From: an uncultured Balneolaceae bacterium
GTDB lineage: Bacteria > Bacteroidota > Rhodothermia > Balneolales > Balneolaceae
Assembly: GCA_937982515.1 (NCBI GenBank)
Contig: CALJMB010000025.1
Location: forward strand, 1-42,160
Direction of reading: 5' to 3'
Length of the DNA stretch: 42,160 nucleotides
Of this stretch, positions 24,882 through 32,327 are shown piece after piece. A program made the position numbers and the translations under genes. The notes under the pieces are model-generated. The model had not been told where the DNA came from and ran no database searches. It worked only from the letters and a program-made list of their open reading frames with translations. Within the stretch, counting starts at the first letter, position 1. Every line of letters begins with the position of its first letter.

Positions 24882-25979
24882 CTAAGCGGTTGCAACTTCA
24901 GCTGACTTTCCAAACTCTTTCAGCGTGCGATAATGCGAGCCGACGGCCTCGCGGAACGTACGATGATAGTTGTAAGGTATGCCATATTTTTCGGCAACCT
25001 GCCGGACGATAGGAGCTATCTGTGGATAGTGAATGCTGCAGATTCTGGGAAACAGGTGGTGCTCGATCTGGTAATTAAGCCCGCCGATGTACCAGCACAG
25101 CAGCTTGTTTTCGTGGGCAAAGTCGGAGGTTGTTTCCATTTGGTGAATCATCCAAACATTTTCAATATCTCCTTCTTCATTCTCGGTAGGGTGTTCGGTC
25201 CCTTCCACTACGTGGGCCAGCTGAAAGATGATGCCGAGAATCACTCCGGCCGTAAAATGGACAACCAAAAAGCCGATGATCAGTTCCCACCAGGTGATTG
25301 GCAGTAGCAGGTATGGTATAACCAGCATATAGCCGTAATAGAGAGTTTTGGTGAGGATCAGCGTTATCCATTCCGCAACAGGGTGACTTTTATTCTCGTA
25401 AGGGCCCAGAGTCGGCTTAAGGAAGTACTTGTAATCTTTGATAAACACCCAGAACAGCGTGGCAAACCCGTAGGCAATGAAGGCCAGGATGTGCTGGAAG
25501 CGATGAATCCATTTGTATTCGGCGTGCGGGGAGAGCCGGATGAACTCGGCTACCTCCAGGTCCTCATCATGCTCGTGAATATTTGTATAGGTATGGTGGA
25601 TAATGTTGTGCGTGATCTTCCAGATGTAGCCATTCGCCCCCAACAGGTCAAAGCTATAGCCCAGCAGGCGGTTAACCATATTATTCGGAGAATAGGCACC
25701 ATGCAGGGCGTCATGAGAAATAGAGAAACCGATTCCGGCCATTCCAATACCCATGACAAAGCATAAAATAAGCATCCCTGAAACAGAGAAATAACCGCTT
25801 ATGATCAGGCCATATGCCCCGAAGTAAGTGGTAAGCAGAATAGCCGTTTTTAAATACATTTGTGCATTCGCATGCTGTGAAAGTCCTTGCTCTTTGAAGT
25901 AATTATTTACTTCCGCTTTTAATTCGCGTACAAATTCCCTTCCCGCTGTACCTTTGAAAGATATTCGAGTTGCTTCCAT
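24882..25979 (-). CDS. Membrane fatty acid desaturase (acyl-lipid / linoleoyl-CoA desaturase-like)
   Basis: 365 residues. The three histidine boxes that bind the di-iron centre are present: HDALH at 89-93, HNIIHH at 124-129 and QIEHH at 304-308. The third box has Gln first, as in front-end-type (delta-6-like) desaturases. Hydrophobic segments at about 45-85 and 205-255 would anchor it in the inner membrane. No fused cytochrome b5 domain is seen, so an external electron donor is needed. It introduces a cis double bond into acyl chains and adjusts membrane fluidity. It is monocistronic or weakly linked to its neighbours. Confidence 0.94.
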   Translation of the reverse strand: MEATRISFKGTAGREFVRELKAEVNNYFKEQGLSQHANAQMYLKTAILLTTYFGAYGLIISGYFSVSGMLILCFVMGIGMAGIGFSISHDALHGAYSPNNMVNRLLGYSFDLLGANGYIWKITHNIIHHTYTNIHEHDEDLEVAEFIRLSPHAEYKWIHRFQHILAFIAYGFATLFWVFIKDYKYFLKPTLGPYENKSHPVAEWITLILTKTLYYGYMLVIPYLLLPITWWELIIGFLVVHFTAGVILGIIFQLAHVVEGTEHPTENEEGDIENVWMIHQMETTSDFAHENKLLCWYIGGLNYQIEHHLFPRICSIHYPQIAPIVRQVAEKYGIPYNYHRTFREAVGSHYRTLKEFGKSAEVATA

Positions 25980-26099
25980 AAGAACCCCCGTCCTTAAATA
26001 TTTGCCGTTGTTATTTAAATGCCCTGTTAGATTTTATATATGTAATGTACGGGTAGATGATATTTGCAGCCATCCCGTTAAGCTGCCTAAGTCTGAACC

Positions 26100-26474
26100 T
26101 TAAGTTCGAAATGCTTTTTTGATCGAAGTCTTCAGGTCGCTCATCTGAATGGGTTTTACCAGATAATCAACGAAATTGGTTCTTTTAGCCCTGGAAAGAT
26201 TATACTGATCTGAATTGCCGGTGATGTAAATGACATGTACGGCTGAGGTTTTGCGTATTTCCTGCATAGCTGTAATCCCGTCAATTTCGTCTTTTAGTTG
26301 TATATCCATTAGTATAAGGTCCGGCGAATAATTCCGGGCAGCATCAATGGCTTCACTGCCTGTTATTACCTTGGCTACCACTTCGTGCTGAAGTTTCAGA
26401 ACCATCCGCTCCAGTACCATAGATATAATCATATCATCTTCGACTATAAGAACCTTTTTCGAACTAATGTCCAT
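26100..26474 (-). CDS. Single-domain response regulator (CheY-like)
   Basis: 124 residues consisting of a receiver domain only. The acidic pocket is VEDD (residues 11-14), the phospho-acceptor is Asp57 (LILMDIQLKDEIDG), the switch residue is Thr85 (VIYITGNSD) and the conserved lysine is Lys107 (YLVKPIQMSDL). All key residues are intact. The DIQLKDEIDGI wording is common in orphan receivers linked to PAS/histidine-kinase networks. No cognate kinase is nearby. It probably passes a phosphoryl group to or from distant partners. Confidence 0.93.
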   Translation of the reverse strand: MDISSKKVLIVEDDMIISMVLERMVLKLQHEVVAKVITGSEAIDAARNYSPDLILMDIQLKDEIDGITAMQEIRKTSAVHVIYITGNSDQYNLSRAKRTNFVDYLVKPIQMSDLKTSIKKAFRT

Positions 26475-26824
26475 TTCTACCCTGGAGATCCGATATCCTT
26501 ACTTTTATGAGCGAAGTAAATAAAATGATTTTTTTTGTATTAACCTAGTGGTCTTACCACTAAAACACTAAAGCACAAAATAAGAGTTTATCCTTGTTTT
26601 AGTGTTTTGCGGTAATAAACAGATATCACTTTTTTGCCGGTACGACCCCCTTCGTATAAAAGCGTCGGATCCCGGTATCACCCTGACAGAGTTCCAAACC
26701 CTGTCAGGGTGATACCAGAGGCACAGGCTATATCCAGACAGAGCGGCCGGCAGAAACGGACGGTCCGTTGTGAGCTATGGATATATCTGACGGGCTATAA
26801 AAGTTAACAGCGGCAATTATAATC
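26475..26824. other. Gap with two hairpins and repeat copy 2
   Basis: No gene is seen. Two AT-rich hairpins occur: TAGTGGT/ACCACTA (26546-26562, loop CTT) and AAAACACTAAA (26562-26572) with TTTAGTGTTTT (26598-26608). The palindromic repeat at 26647-26745 fills much of the rest. Confidence 0.7.
26647..26745. repeat. Dispersed palindromic repeat, copy 2
   Basis: Matches copy 1 (22212-22311) in both flanks and in architecture. The hairpin arms GGTATCACCCTGACAG (26674-26689) and CTGTCAGGGTGATACC (26701-26716) pair perfectly around an 11-nt loop with GTTCCAAAC. Three stem positions differ from copy 1, and each is matched by the complementary change on the other arm. Confidence 0.85.
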
Positions 26825-27661
26825 TCAGGCTAAAGCAACGTCGAGGACCATCATAACACTAAAGCCGATCATGGTACCCAGAGTAGCGATATCCGTATTA
26901 CCTCGCAGCTGTGATTCCGGAATAAGTTCTTCAATGACCACATAGATCATTGCACCGGCTGCAAAAGACAACGCATAGGGGAGAATGGGCTGTACCATAA
27001 CCACCGCAGCGGCCCCTACGACAGCTGCCATGGGTTCTACAATCCCTGACAGCTGTCCGTACCAAAAACTTCGCCCAACCGATATACCTTCCCGCCTTAA
27101 AGGCATGGAAACGGCCGTTCCTTCCGGAAAGTTTTGAAGGCCAATACCCAATGCCAGGGTGATGGCCCCGATAACCGTGGCACTCCCCGACGGATCAACC
27201 CCTTTCGCCGCAGCACCGAACAGAACCCCAATGGCCAGCCCTTCCGGAATATTATGAAGGGTGATTGCCAGCACCAACAGAGTGGCGCGCCTCCACGATG
27301 TTTGTACCCCTTCCGCCTCTTCTATTGGGAAGCCCAGATGCAGGTGCGGCATAAACTGATCGCATATTCTGAGGAAAAGCCCTCCGGCCATGAAACCGAT
27401 AACCGCGGGCATCCAGTTAGTAACACCCTGAGCGGCAGCCATATCTATAGAGGGAACAAGCAGCGACCAAAAACTGGCCGCGATCATCACACCGGCGGCA
27501 AATCCCAGCATGGCATCCAGAATCTTACCGTTACCCCCTTTGGTGAAAAAGACCAGCCCTGCACCCAGGGCTGTCAACGTCCACGTAAATATACCAGCCA
27601 ATAAACTTTGATAAATAGGGCCTATAGAGAGAAACCATTCCTGTAATCCAATAAAGTCCAT
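26825..27661 (-). CDS. ZIP-family divalent metal transporter
   Basis: 278 residues with about eight membrane segments. The two metal-binding helices are clear: ITLHNIPEG (His136 to Glu140) and GLQNFPEG (Asn177 to Glu180). These form the binuclear metal site of bacterial ZIP/GufA-like transporters. A histidine-containing segment (MPHLHLGFP, about 104-112) precedes helix 4 and could bind metal. It moves zinc or other divalent cations into the cytosol. It is divergent from the amidotransferase homologue at 27910; the 248-bp gap between them should hold both promoters, but no sure boxes are called. Confidence 0.94.
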   Translation of the reverse strand: MDFIGLQEWFLSIGPIYQSLLAGIFTWTLTALGAGLVFFTKGGNGKILDAMLGFAAGVMIAASFWSLLVPSIDMAAAQGVTNWMPAVIGFMAGGLFLRICDQFMPHLHLGFPIEEAEGVQTSWRRATLLVLAITLHNIPEGLAIGVLFGAAAKGVDPSGSATVIGAITLALGIGLQNFPEGTAVSMPLRREGISVGRSFWYGQLSGIVEPMAAVVGAAAVVMVQPILPYALSFAAGAMIYVVIEELIPESQLRGNTDIATLGTMIGFSVMMVLDVALA

Positions 27662-27909
27662 AGTAGCATAGTTAGTTGAATGTGGTTAAAGCATGTAAAT
27701 AACGAGGTTGTAAGGTAAGATGAAATAATTTATTAGCCAAGGCTAAATAAACTGGAATAGGTATGCTGCCGCTGTAATCAGTTAAGAAAGTGACCGGATT
27801 GGTGTTTAAGTACATAATGGACACACAACCCAACATCAAAAAATAATAATATGTATGAGAGAGTAGGGATCACTAAGGGGCATTTTGGCCTATAAAAAAG
27901 AGGGATTAT

Positions 27910-28680
27910 ATGTCTATAAAAAACTTCGAATTTTTTAGAAGAATGAACATTCACTATCTACAACACGACCCTTCCCGGGGACCCGGCGTTATTACCGCCT
28001 GGGCGGCGGCCCGTGGCTGCAGGGTGAGGCCTGTTTTGTTGTATGACGGAGGGACACTCCCCGACCCCTCTTCCGTGGCTGCTCTTGTTGTGCTGGGCGG
28101 GCCTATGAATGCGTATGATGATTCCTATCCCTGGCTGGCAGAAGAAAAGGAGTTTCTGAGACGCTGTGTAAAGCGTAAGAAAAAAATACTGGGAATGGGC
28201 CTGGGTGCGCAACTCATCGCTGAGGTATTAGGGGCTAAAATACACCCTAACCAGCCGAAGAAGATTGGCTGGTACATCATATCCTGGACCAGCTATGCCT
28301 TGACAAACCCGTTATTCAATTTTGTGCCGTGCCATCAAATTACACTGCATTTCAACAAAGATACATTTACGCTTCCGCCCGGCGCAATACGGTTGGCCAG
28401 CAGCCGGTTTTGTAAAAATCAGGCTTTCGTCTGGCACAAACATGTAGTAGGCATACAGTTTCACCTGGAGATGGTTCATGAGGATCTGGAGAAATTGGTG
28501 GCAAGCCTCAGGGAAGAGCTAAAGGAGCGGGGACGCAATATACAGTCGGCAGAGCATATATTAAGCAGACCGAATTACATCAAAGATAACAATTACACTA
28601 TGATTCGGTTTCTGGACAGGTTTTTCCTGCAAAGATTCCACGCCCCCGCCGAAGTGGCAGACACTGTTCTGAACTATTAA
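27910..28680 (+). CDS. Class I glutamine amidotransferase homologue lacking the catalytic cysteine
   Basis: 256 residues with the GATase-1 fold. VLGGPMNAYDD gives the oxyanion strand, and ILGMGLGAQLIAEVLGA (from residue 93) corresponds to the nucleophile elbow. The usual GxCxGxQ has Gly97 (codon 28198-28200, GGC) where Cys is expected. The His-x-Glu part (VGIQFHLE) is preserved. Without the thiol it should not hydrolyse glutamine, so it may be a binding or regulatory relative. Close relatives with Cys are often called GMP-synthase-like amidotransferases. The C-terminal 40 residues (YIKDNNYTMIRFLDRFF) match the usual tail of that group. A single-base sequencing error (TGC to GGC) is possible. 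Confidence 0.82.
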   Translation: MSIKNFEFFRRMNIHYLQHDPSRGPGVITAWAAARGCRVRPVLLYDGGTLPDPSSVAALVVLGGPMNAYDDSYPWLAEEKEFLRRCVKRKKKILGMGLGAQLIAEVLGAKIHPNQPKKIGWYIISWTSYALTNPLFNFVPCHQITLHFNKDTFTLPPGAIRLASSRFCKNQAFVWHKHVVGIQFHLEMVHEDLEKLVASLREELKERGRNIQSAEHILSRPNYIKDNNYTMIRFLDRFFLQRFHAPAEVADTVLNY

Positions 28681-28731
28681 TATTCACCTTATTTTATTAC
28701 CTTCTGGATTCTGATTTTTTGTGTTTTATCT

Positions 28732-28764
28732 AACCTTCCAAGGGTACTGAACCTTTGGAAGGTT
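28732..28764. repeat. Hairpin just upstream of gcvP
   Basis: AACCTTCCAAGGGT (28732-28745), loop ACTGA, ACCTTTGGAAGGTT (28751-28764). There are 14 pairs, one being G-T. It ends 34 bp before the gcvP start. It could end the upstream transcript or lie in the gcvP leader; no T-run follows. Confidence 0.75.
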
Positions 28765-28798
28765 GTATGAACTCCACGTATAAAATTTTCATTTCTGA

Positions 28799-31714
28799 AT
28801 GAGCATCAATTTTGATAAAGAGCGTTTTTTGCATCGCCACATCGGCTCTCAGCCGGCACAGATAGAGGAGATGCTGTCGGTTGTCGGCGCCGCTTCTCTG
28901 GACCAGCTGATAGATGAGACCGTCCCCCGGAATATACGCCTTGATAAAGATCCGGGCCTGGAAGAGCCCATGAGTGAATACCGGTTTTTGGAGGGATTTC
29001 GCAAGCTGGCATCGGAAAACCGTATTTTCAGATCTTTTATCGGCATGGGGTACTATGATACACTGACCCCTAATGTCATCAAACGAAACGTGCTGGAGAA
29101 TCCCGGCTGGTATACCGCTTATACACCCTACCAGGCTGAGATAGCACAGGGCCGGCTGGAAGCGTTGATCAACTTCCAGACGATGGTTTCCGATCTCACC
29201 GCCATGGAGCTGGCTAACGCCTCCTTACTGGATGAAGGCACGGCGGCGGCTGAAGCCATGGCCATGTTCTATTCTTCGAGGAAAGGCGCCAAACGCAAAG
29301 ATGCTGCCAAATTCTTTGTTTCCGGTTTATGCCATCCGCAGACGATTGACGTTATACGGGGCCGGGCTAACCCGCAGGGTATTGAAGTGGTAGTGGGAGA
29401 CCACAGAGAACTGGATGTGACGGATCCCGGACTTTTTGGAATCCTCCTGCAATATCCCGGAACAGACGGCTCGGTTTTGGACTACTCTTCGCTTATCGGA
29501 TCCGCCCGTGAGCATGGAATTCAAACCGTGGTCGCGGCCGATTTACTGAGCCTGACACTGCTGACGCCCCCCGGTGAAATGGGGGCCGATGCCGTAGTAG
29601 GAACTACCCAGCGTTTCGGCATCCCCATGGGCTACGGAGGGCCACATGCCGCCTATTTTGCCACGCGCGAAGCATACAAGCGTAAGATCCCCGGACGCAT
29701 CATCGGTGTCACTCAGGATGCGGAAGGGAACCCGGCCTATCGCATGGCTCTTCAAACCCGCGAGCAGCATATCCGGCGCGAGAAGGCTACATCCAATATA
29801 TGTACCGCCCAGGTGCTGCTGGCAGTAATGGCCGGATTCTACAGTGTATACCACGGCCCGAAAGGATTGAGGCGAATTGCCGAACGGATTCACGGGTTGG
29901 CAAGAATTGCCGCTGAAGGACTGGAAAAACTGGGATTCACCGTAGAGAATGAGCACTATTTTGATACGCTGACCGTGCGGGTGGAAAACGCCGGTCTGCA
30001 GGAAGCCATACGGCGTAAGGCACTGGGTCATGAGATGAATTTCCGGTACTTCAGCGATGCACGTATCGGCCTCTCCTTTGATGAAGTGAAGGACCTGGAT
30101 GATGTGGAGGAAGTGCTCGGCATCTTTGCGGAAACTGTAGATGTAGAATTGGATGGATTTGTGCGGAAGAAAGCGGCATCCACAGAAATAGCTCTGCCGG
30201 AGAAATTACTTCGCTCTTCCGCGTATATGCAGCATCCGGTATTTAACCTGTACCACTCGGAACACGAGATGCTTCGGTACCTGAAAAAGCTGGAAAACAG
30301 AGACCTCTCGCTGGTGCATTCCATGATTCCGCTAGGCTCATGTACGATGAAGCTGAATGCAACGGCGGAGATGATACCGCTTACCTGGCCGGAGTTCGGT
30401 CAAATCCACCCGTTTGCGCCGGCCGGTCAGGCCAAAGGCTACCACCGGTTGTTCGAAGAGTTTGAAAATCAGCTAAAGGAAATCACCGGCTTTGACGCTT
30501 TCTCTCTTCAGCCCAACTCGGGTGCACAGGGCGAACTTGCCGGTTTAATGACTATACGGGCTTATCATCATCACCGGGGTGAAACCCATCGTAATGTGAC
30601 CATTGTGCCAGACTCTGCGCACGGCACCAACCCTGCCAGTGCGGTGATGGCCGGTATGGAGGTTGTAGTGACCCGGTGCGATGAACATGGAAGTATCGAT
30701 CTGAAGGACCTCCGCGAGAAAGTGGAAGAAAATAAAGACAACCTGGCAGCGCTCATGGTTACTTATCCTTCCACCCACGGCGTATTTGAGGAGGATATCA
30801 AAGAGATCTGTGAGCTGATTCACGACAACGGCGGACTGGTTTACATGGATGGCGCTAACCTGAATGCTCAGGTTGGCCTGACGAGTCCCGCCGCTATCGG
30901 GGCTGATGTATGCCACCTGAACTTGCACAAAACATTCTGTATTCCCCACGGTGGAGGCGGCCCGGGCATGGGTCCGATCGGTGTGGCTAAACATTTGAAG
31001 CCATTTTTGCCGGGCAACCCCGTAGTTCCGGCGGGTGGAGAGAAGGCCATTAACGCAATTGCCGCCGCTCCCTGGGGCAGCGCCAGCATCCTCACGATAT
31101 CGTATGCCTACATCAAGCTGATGGGTTTCTATGGATTGAAGCGTGCCACGGAGATGGCTATTTTGAACGCCAATTATCTGAAAGATCGTCTCAAAGAGCA
31201 CTATCCCGTCCTCTATACCGGAAAGAACGGGCGGACGGCCCACGAATTTATTGTAGATCTGCGGCCCTTCAAACAGTCGGCCGGCGTGGAGTCGATCGAT
31301 GTAGCCAAGCGGTTGATGGATTACGGCTACCACGCGCCCACCATGTCGTTTCCGGTACCGGGCACGCTGATGATTGAGCCTACCGAGAGTGAGTCGAAAG
31401 ATGAGCTCGATCGTTTTTGCGAAGCCATGATTTCCATTCGGGAAGAGATCCGGGAGATCGAAGAGGAAAGAGCCGACAGGGAAGACAATGTCTTGAAGAA
31501 TGCCCCCCACACGATGCGTGTGGCGATGGATGAGCACTGGCCGCACTCCTACAGCCGCGACAAAGCGATCTTTCCGCTGGATTACCTTCGCTTCGATAAA
31601 TTCTGGCCGGCCGTCAGCCGGGTCGACGATGCCTACGGCGACCGCAACCTGATGTGCAGCTGCGTACCCATGGAAGCCTACGCGCAAGGCCAGGAACCCG
31701 CCGCGGTGGGATAG
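28799..31714 (+). CDS. gcvP: Glycine dehydrogenase (decarboxylating), P-protein of the glycine cleavage system
   Basis: 971 residues, the full single-chain (fused alpha/beta) type. The N-terminal half begins RHIGSQPAQIEEML and includes GMGYYDTLTPNVIKRNVLENPGW-type sequence. The C-terminal half has IPLGSCTMKLNA, LQPNSGAQGE and the PLP-binding Lys711 in LHKTFCIPHGGGGPGMGP. It decarboxylates glycine and passes aminomethyl to the lipoyl H-protein, a step feeding one-carbon units. The gcvT and gcvH genes are not adjacent. It is cytoplasmic. A hairpin lies just upstream and hairpin repeats lie just after the stop. Confidence 0.98.
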   Translation: MSINFDKERFLHRHIGSQPAQIEEMLSVVGAASLDQLIDETVPRNIRLDKDPGLEEPMSEYRFLEGFRKLASENRIFRSFIGMGYYDTLTPNVIKRNVLENPGWYTAYTPYQAEIAQGRLEALINFQTMVSDLTAMELANASLLDEGTAAAEAMAMFYSSRKGAKRKDAAKFFVSGLCHPQTIDVIRGRANPQGIEVVVGDHRELDVTDPGLFGILLQYPGTDGSVLDYSSLIGSAREHGIQTVVAADLLSLTLLTPPGEMGADAVVGTTQRFGIPMGYGGPHAAYFATREAYKRKIPGRIIGVTQDAEGNPAYRMALQTREQHIRREKATSNICTAQVLLAVMAGFYSVYHGPKGLRRIAERIHGLARIAAEGLEKLGFTVENEHYFDTLTVRVENAGLQEAIRRKALGHEMNFRYFSDARIGLSFDEVKDLDDVEEVLGIFAETVDVELDGFVRKKAASTEIALPEKLLRSSAYMQHPVFNLYHSEHEMLRYLKKLENRDLSLVHSMIPLGSCTMKLNATAEMIPLTWPEFGQIHPFAPAGQAKGYHRLFEEFENQLKEITGFDAFSLQPNSGAQGELAGLMTIRAYHHHRGETHRNVTIVPDSAHGTNPASAVMAGMEVVVTRCDEHGSIDLKDLREKVEENKDNLAALMVTYPSTHGVFEEDIKEICELIHDNGGLVYMDGANLNAQVGLTSPAAIGADVCHLNLHKTFCIPHGGGGPGMGPIGVAKHLKPFLPGNPVVPAGGEKAINAIAAAPWGSASILTISYAYIKLMGFYGLKRATEMAILNANYLKDRLKEHYPVLYTGKNGRTAHEFIVDLRPFKQSAGVESIDVAKRLMDYGYHAPTMSFPVPGTLMIEPTESESKDELDRFCEAMISIREEIREIEEERADREDNVLKNAPHTMRVAMDEHWPHSYSRDKAIFPLDYLRFDKFWPAVSRVDDAYGDRNLMCSCVPMEAYAQGQEPAAVG

Positions 31715-31733
31715 AATTTAGCAGTAAGTGGTA

Positions 31734-31871
31734 GATGCAGGCCACCTGAAAGGCGGCCTGCATCTTAAAACAACTATCAACGCAGGCAACTTCTAAAGGG
31801 GCCTGCATCGCAATGGCCTCCCAATGCTGTAGCTCATTTTGGTGCAGGCCACCTCCCTGGTGGCCTGCACC
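31734..31871. repeat. Three related GC-rich hairpins
   Basis: Hairpin 1 is GATGCAGGCCACCT (31734-31747) with AGGCGGCCTGCATC (31751-31764), one mismatch. Hairpin 3 is GGTGCAGGCCACC (31841-31853) with GGTGGCCTGCACC (31859-31871), perfect. A decayed copy with GCAGGC and GCCTGC arms lies between them (about 31780-31806). All share the TGCAGGCCACC arm. Confidence 0.8.
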
Positions 31872-31936
31872 TTTAGAACCAACCTCTGTGCCTCAGACAC
31901 AATACTTCTCCCCGCTAATTTGCGCCATTCAGCACA

Positions 31937-32018
31937 CAAAGCAATGACACCGTCGTCCGTCAAGTAATGACCGAAGGCCTGCCAAGTAATGACGAAGGCT
32001 CTGTCAAGCAATGACAAG
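31937..32018. repeat. 22-24 bp imperfect tandem repeat
   Basis: Units start at 31937, 31961, 31983 and 32005. Each begins CAA[A/G][T/C]AATGAC or CAAAGCAATGAC, followed by a variable GAAGGC-type tail. Spacing is 24, 22 and 22 bp; the last unit is partial. Confidence 0.7.
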
Positions 32019-32079
32019 GTTAACCTGCTTTTCCTTCCAACCCCAGAGGGCTGTTACTTTCCGGGAATAGTCCGGCACG

Positions 32080-32146
32080 AAACCTATCAGGTTTACCTTG
32101 AGACAAGCCCGGTTTGGCTTCAGGCAGACAAAAACCTGATAGGTTT
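32080..32146. repeat. Nested inverted repeat
   Basis: The outer arms AAACCTATCAGGTTT (32080-32094) and AAACCTGATAGGTTT (32132-32146) are perfectly complementary. The 37-nt interior holds a smaller hairpin, AAGCC / GGCTT. The right flank (AGATAGAATGCAACGGC) faintly resembles the right flank of the 22212 repeat. Confidence 0.75.
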
Positions 32147-32327
32147 GGACCCGACAACAGATAGAATGCAACGGCCTTTAAGGCGAGCCTCCAGAGCCTC
32201 CTTTCTTACCTCTAACTCAATTTAAAATAAAAATTTGTAACAAATGGCTGTTTAGTTACTCTTGTATATAAACGTTTATTCATAAACTAAAAAACTCAAG
32301 AGCTTTTTTGGAAGATGGGGGTGTATA

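Larger units (their letters stand above)
31715..32327. other. Palindrome-rich non-coding region after gcvP
   Basis: 613 bp with no credible gene. It contains three related hairpins (31734-31871), a short tandem repeat (31937-32018) and a nested inverted repeat (32080-32146), all listed separately. The last 100 bp are AT-rich and should hold the promoter of the next gene. Confidence 0.75.

Noticed and set aside
28681..28798. Glycine riboswitch upstream of gcvP
   Set aside because: The 118-bp gap is too short for the usual tandem aptamer, and no aptamer core sequence is seen; only one simple hairpin is present.
30545..31687. 380-codon antisense open frame inside gcvP
   Set aside because: A mirror of strongly biased gcvP codons; gcvP itself is certain, and the antisense translation lacks any recognisable domain.
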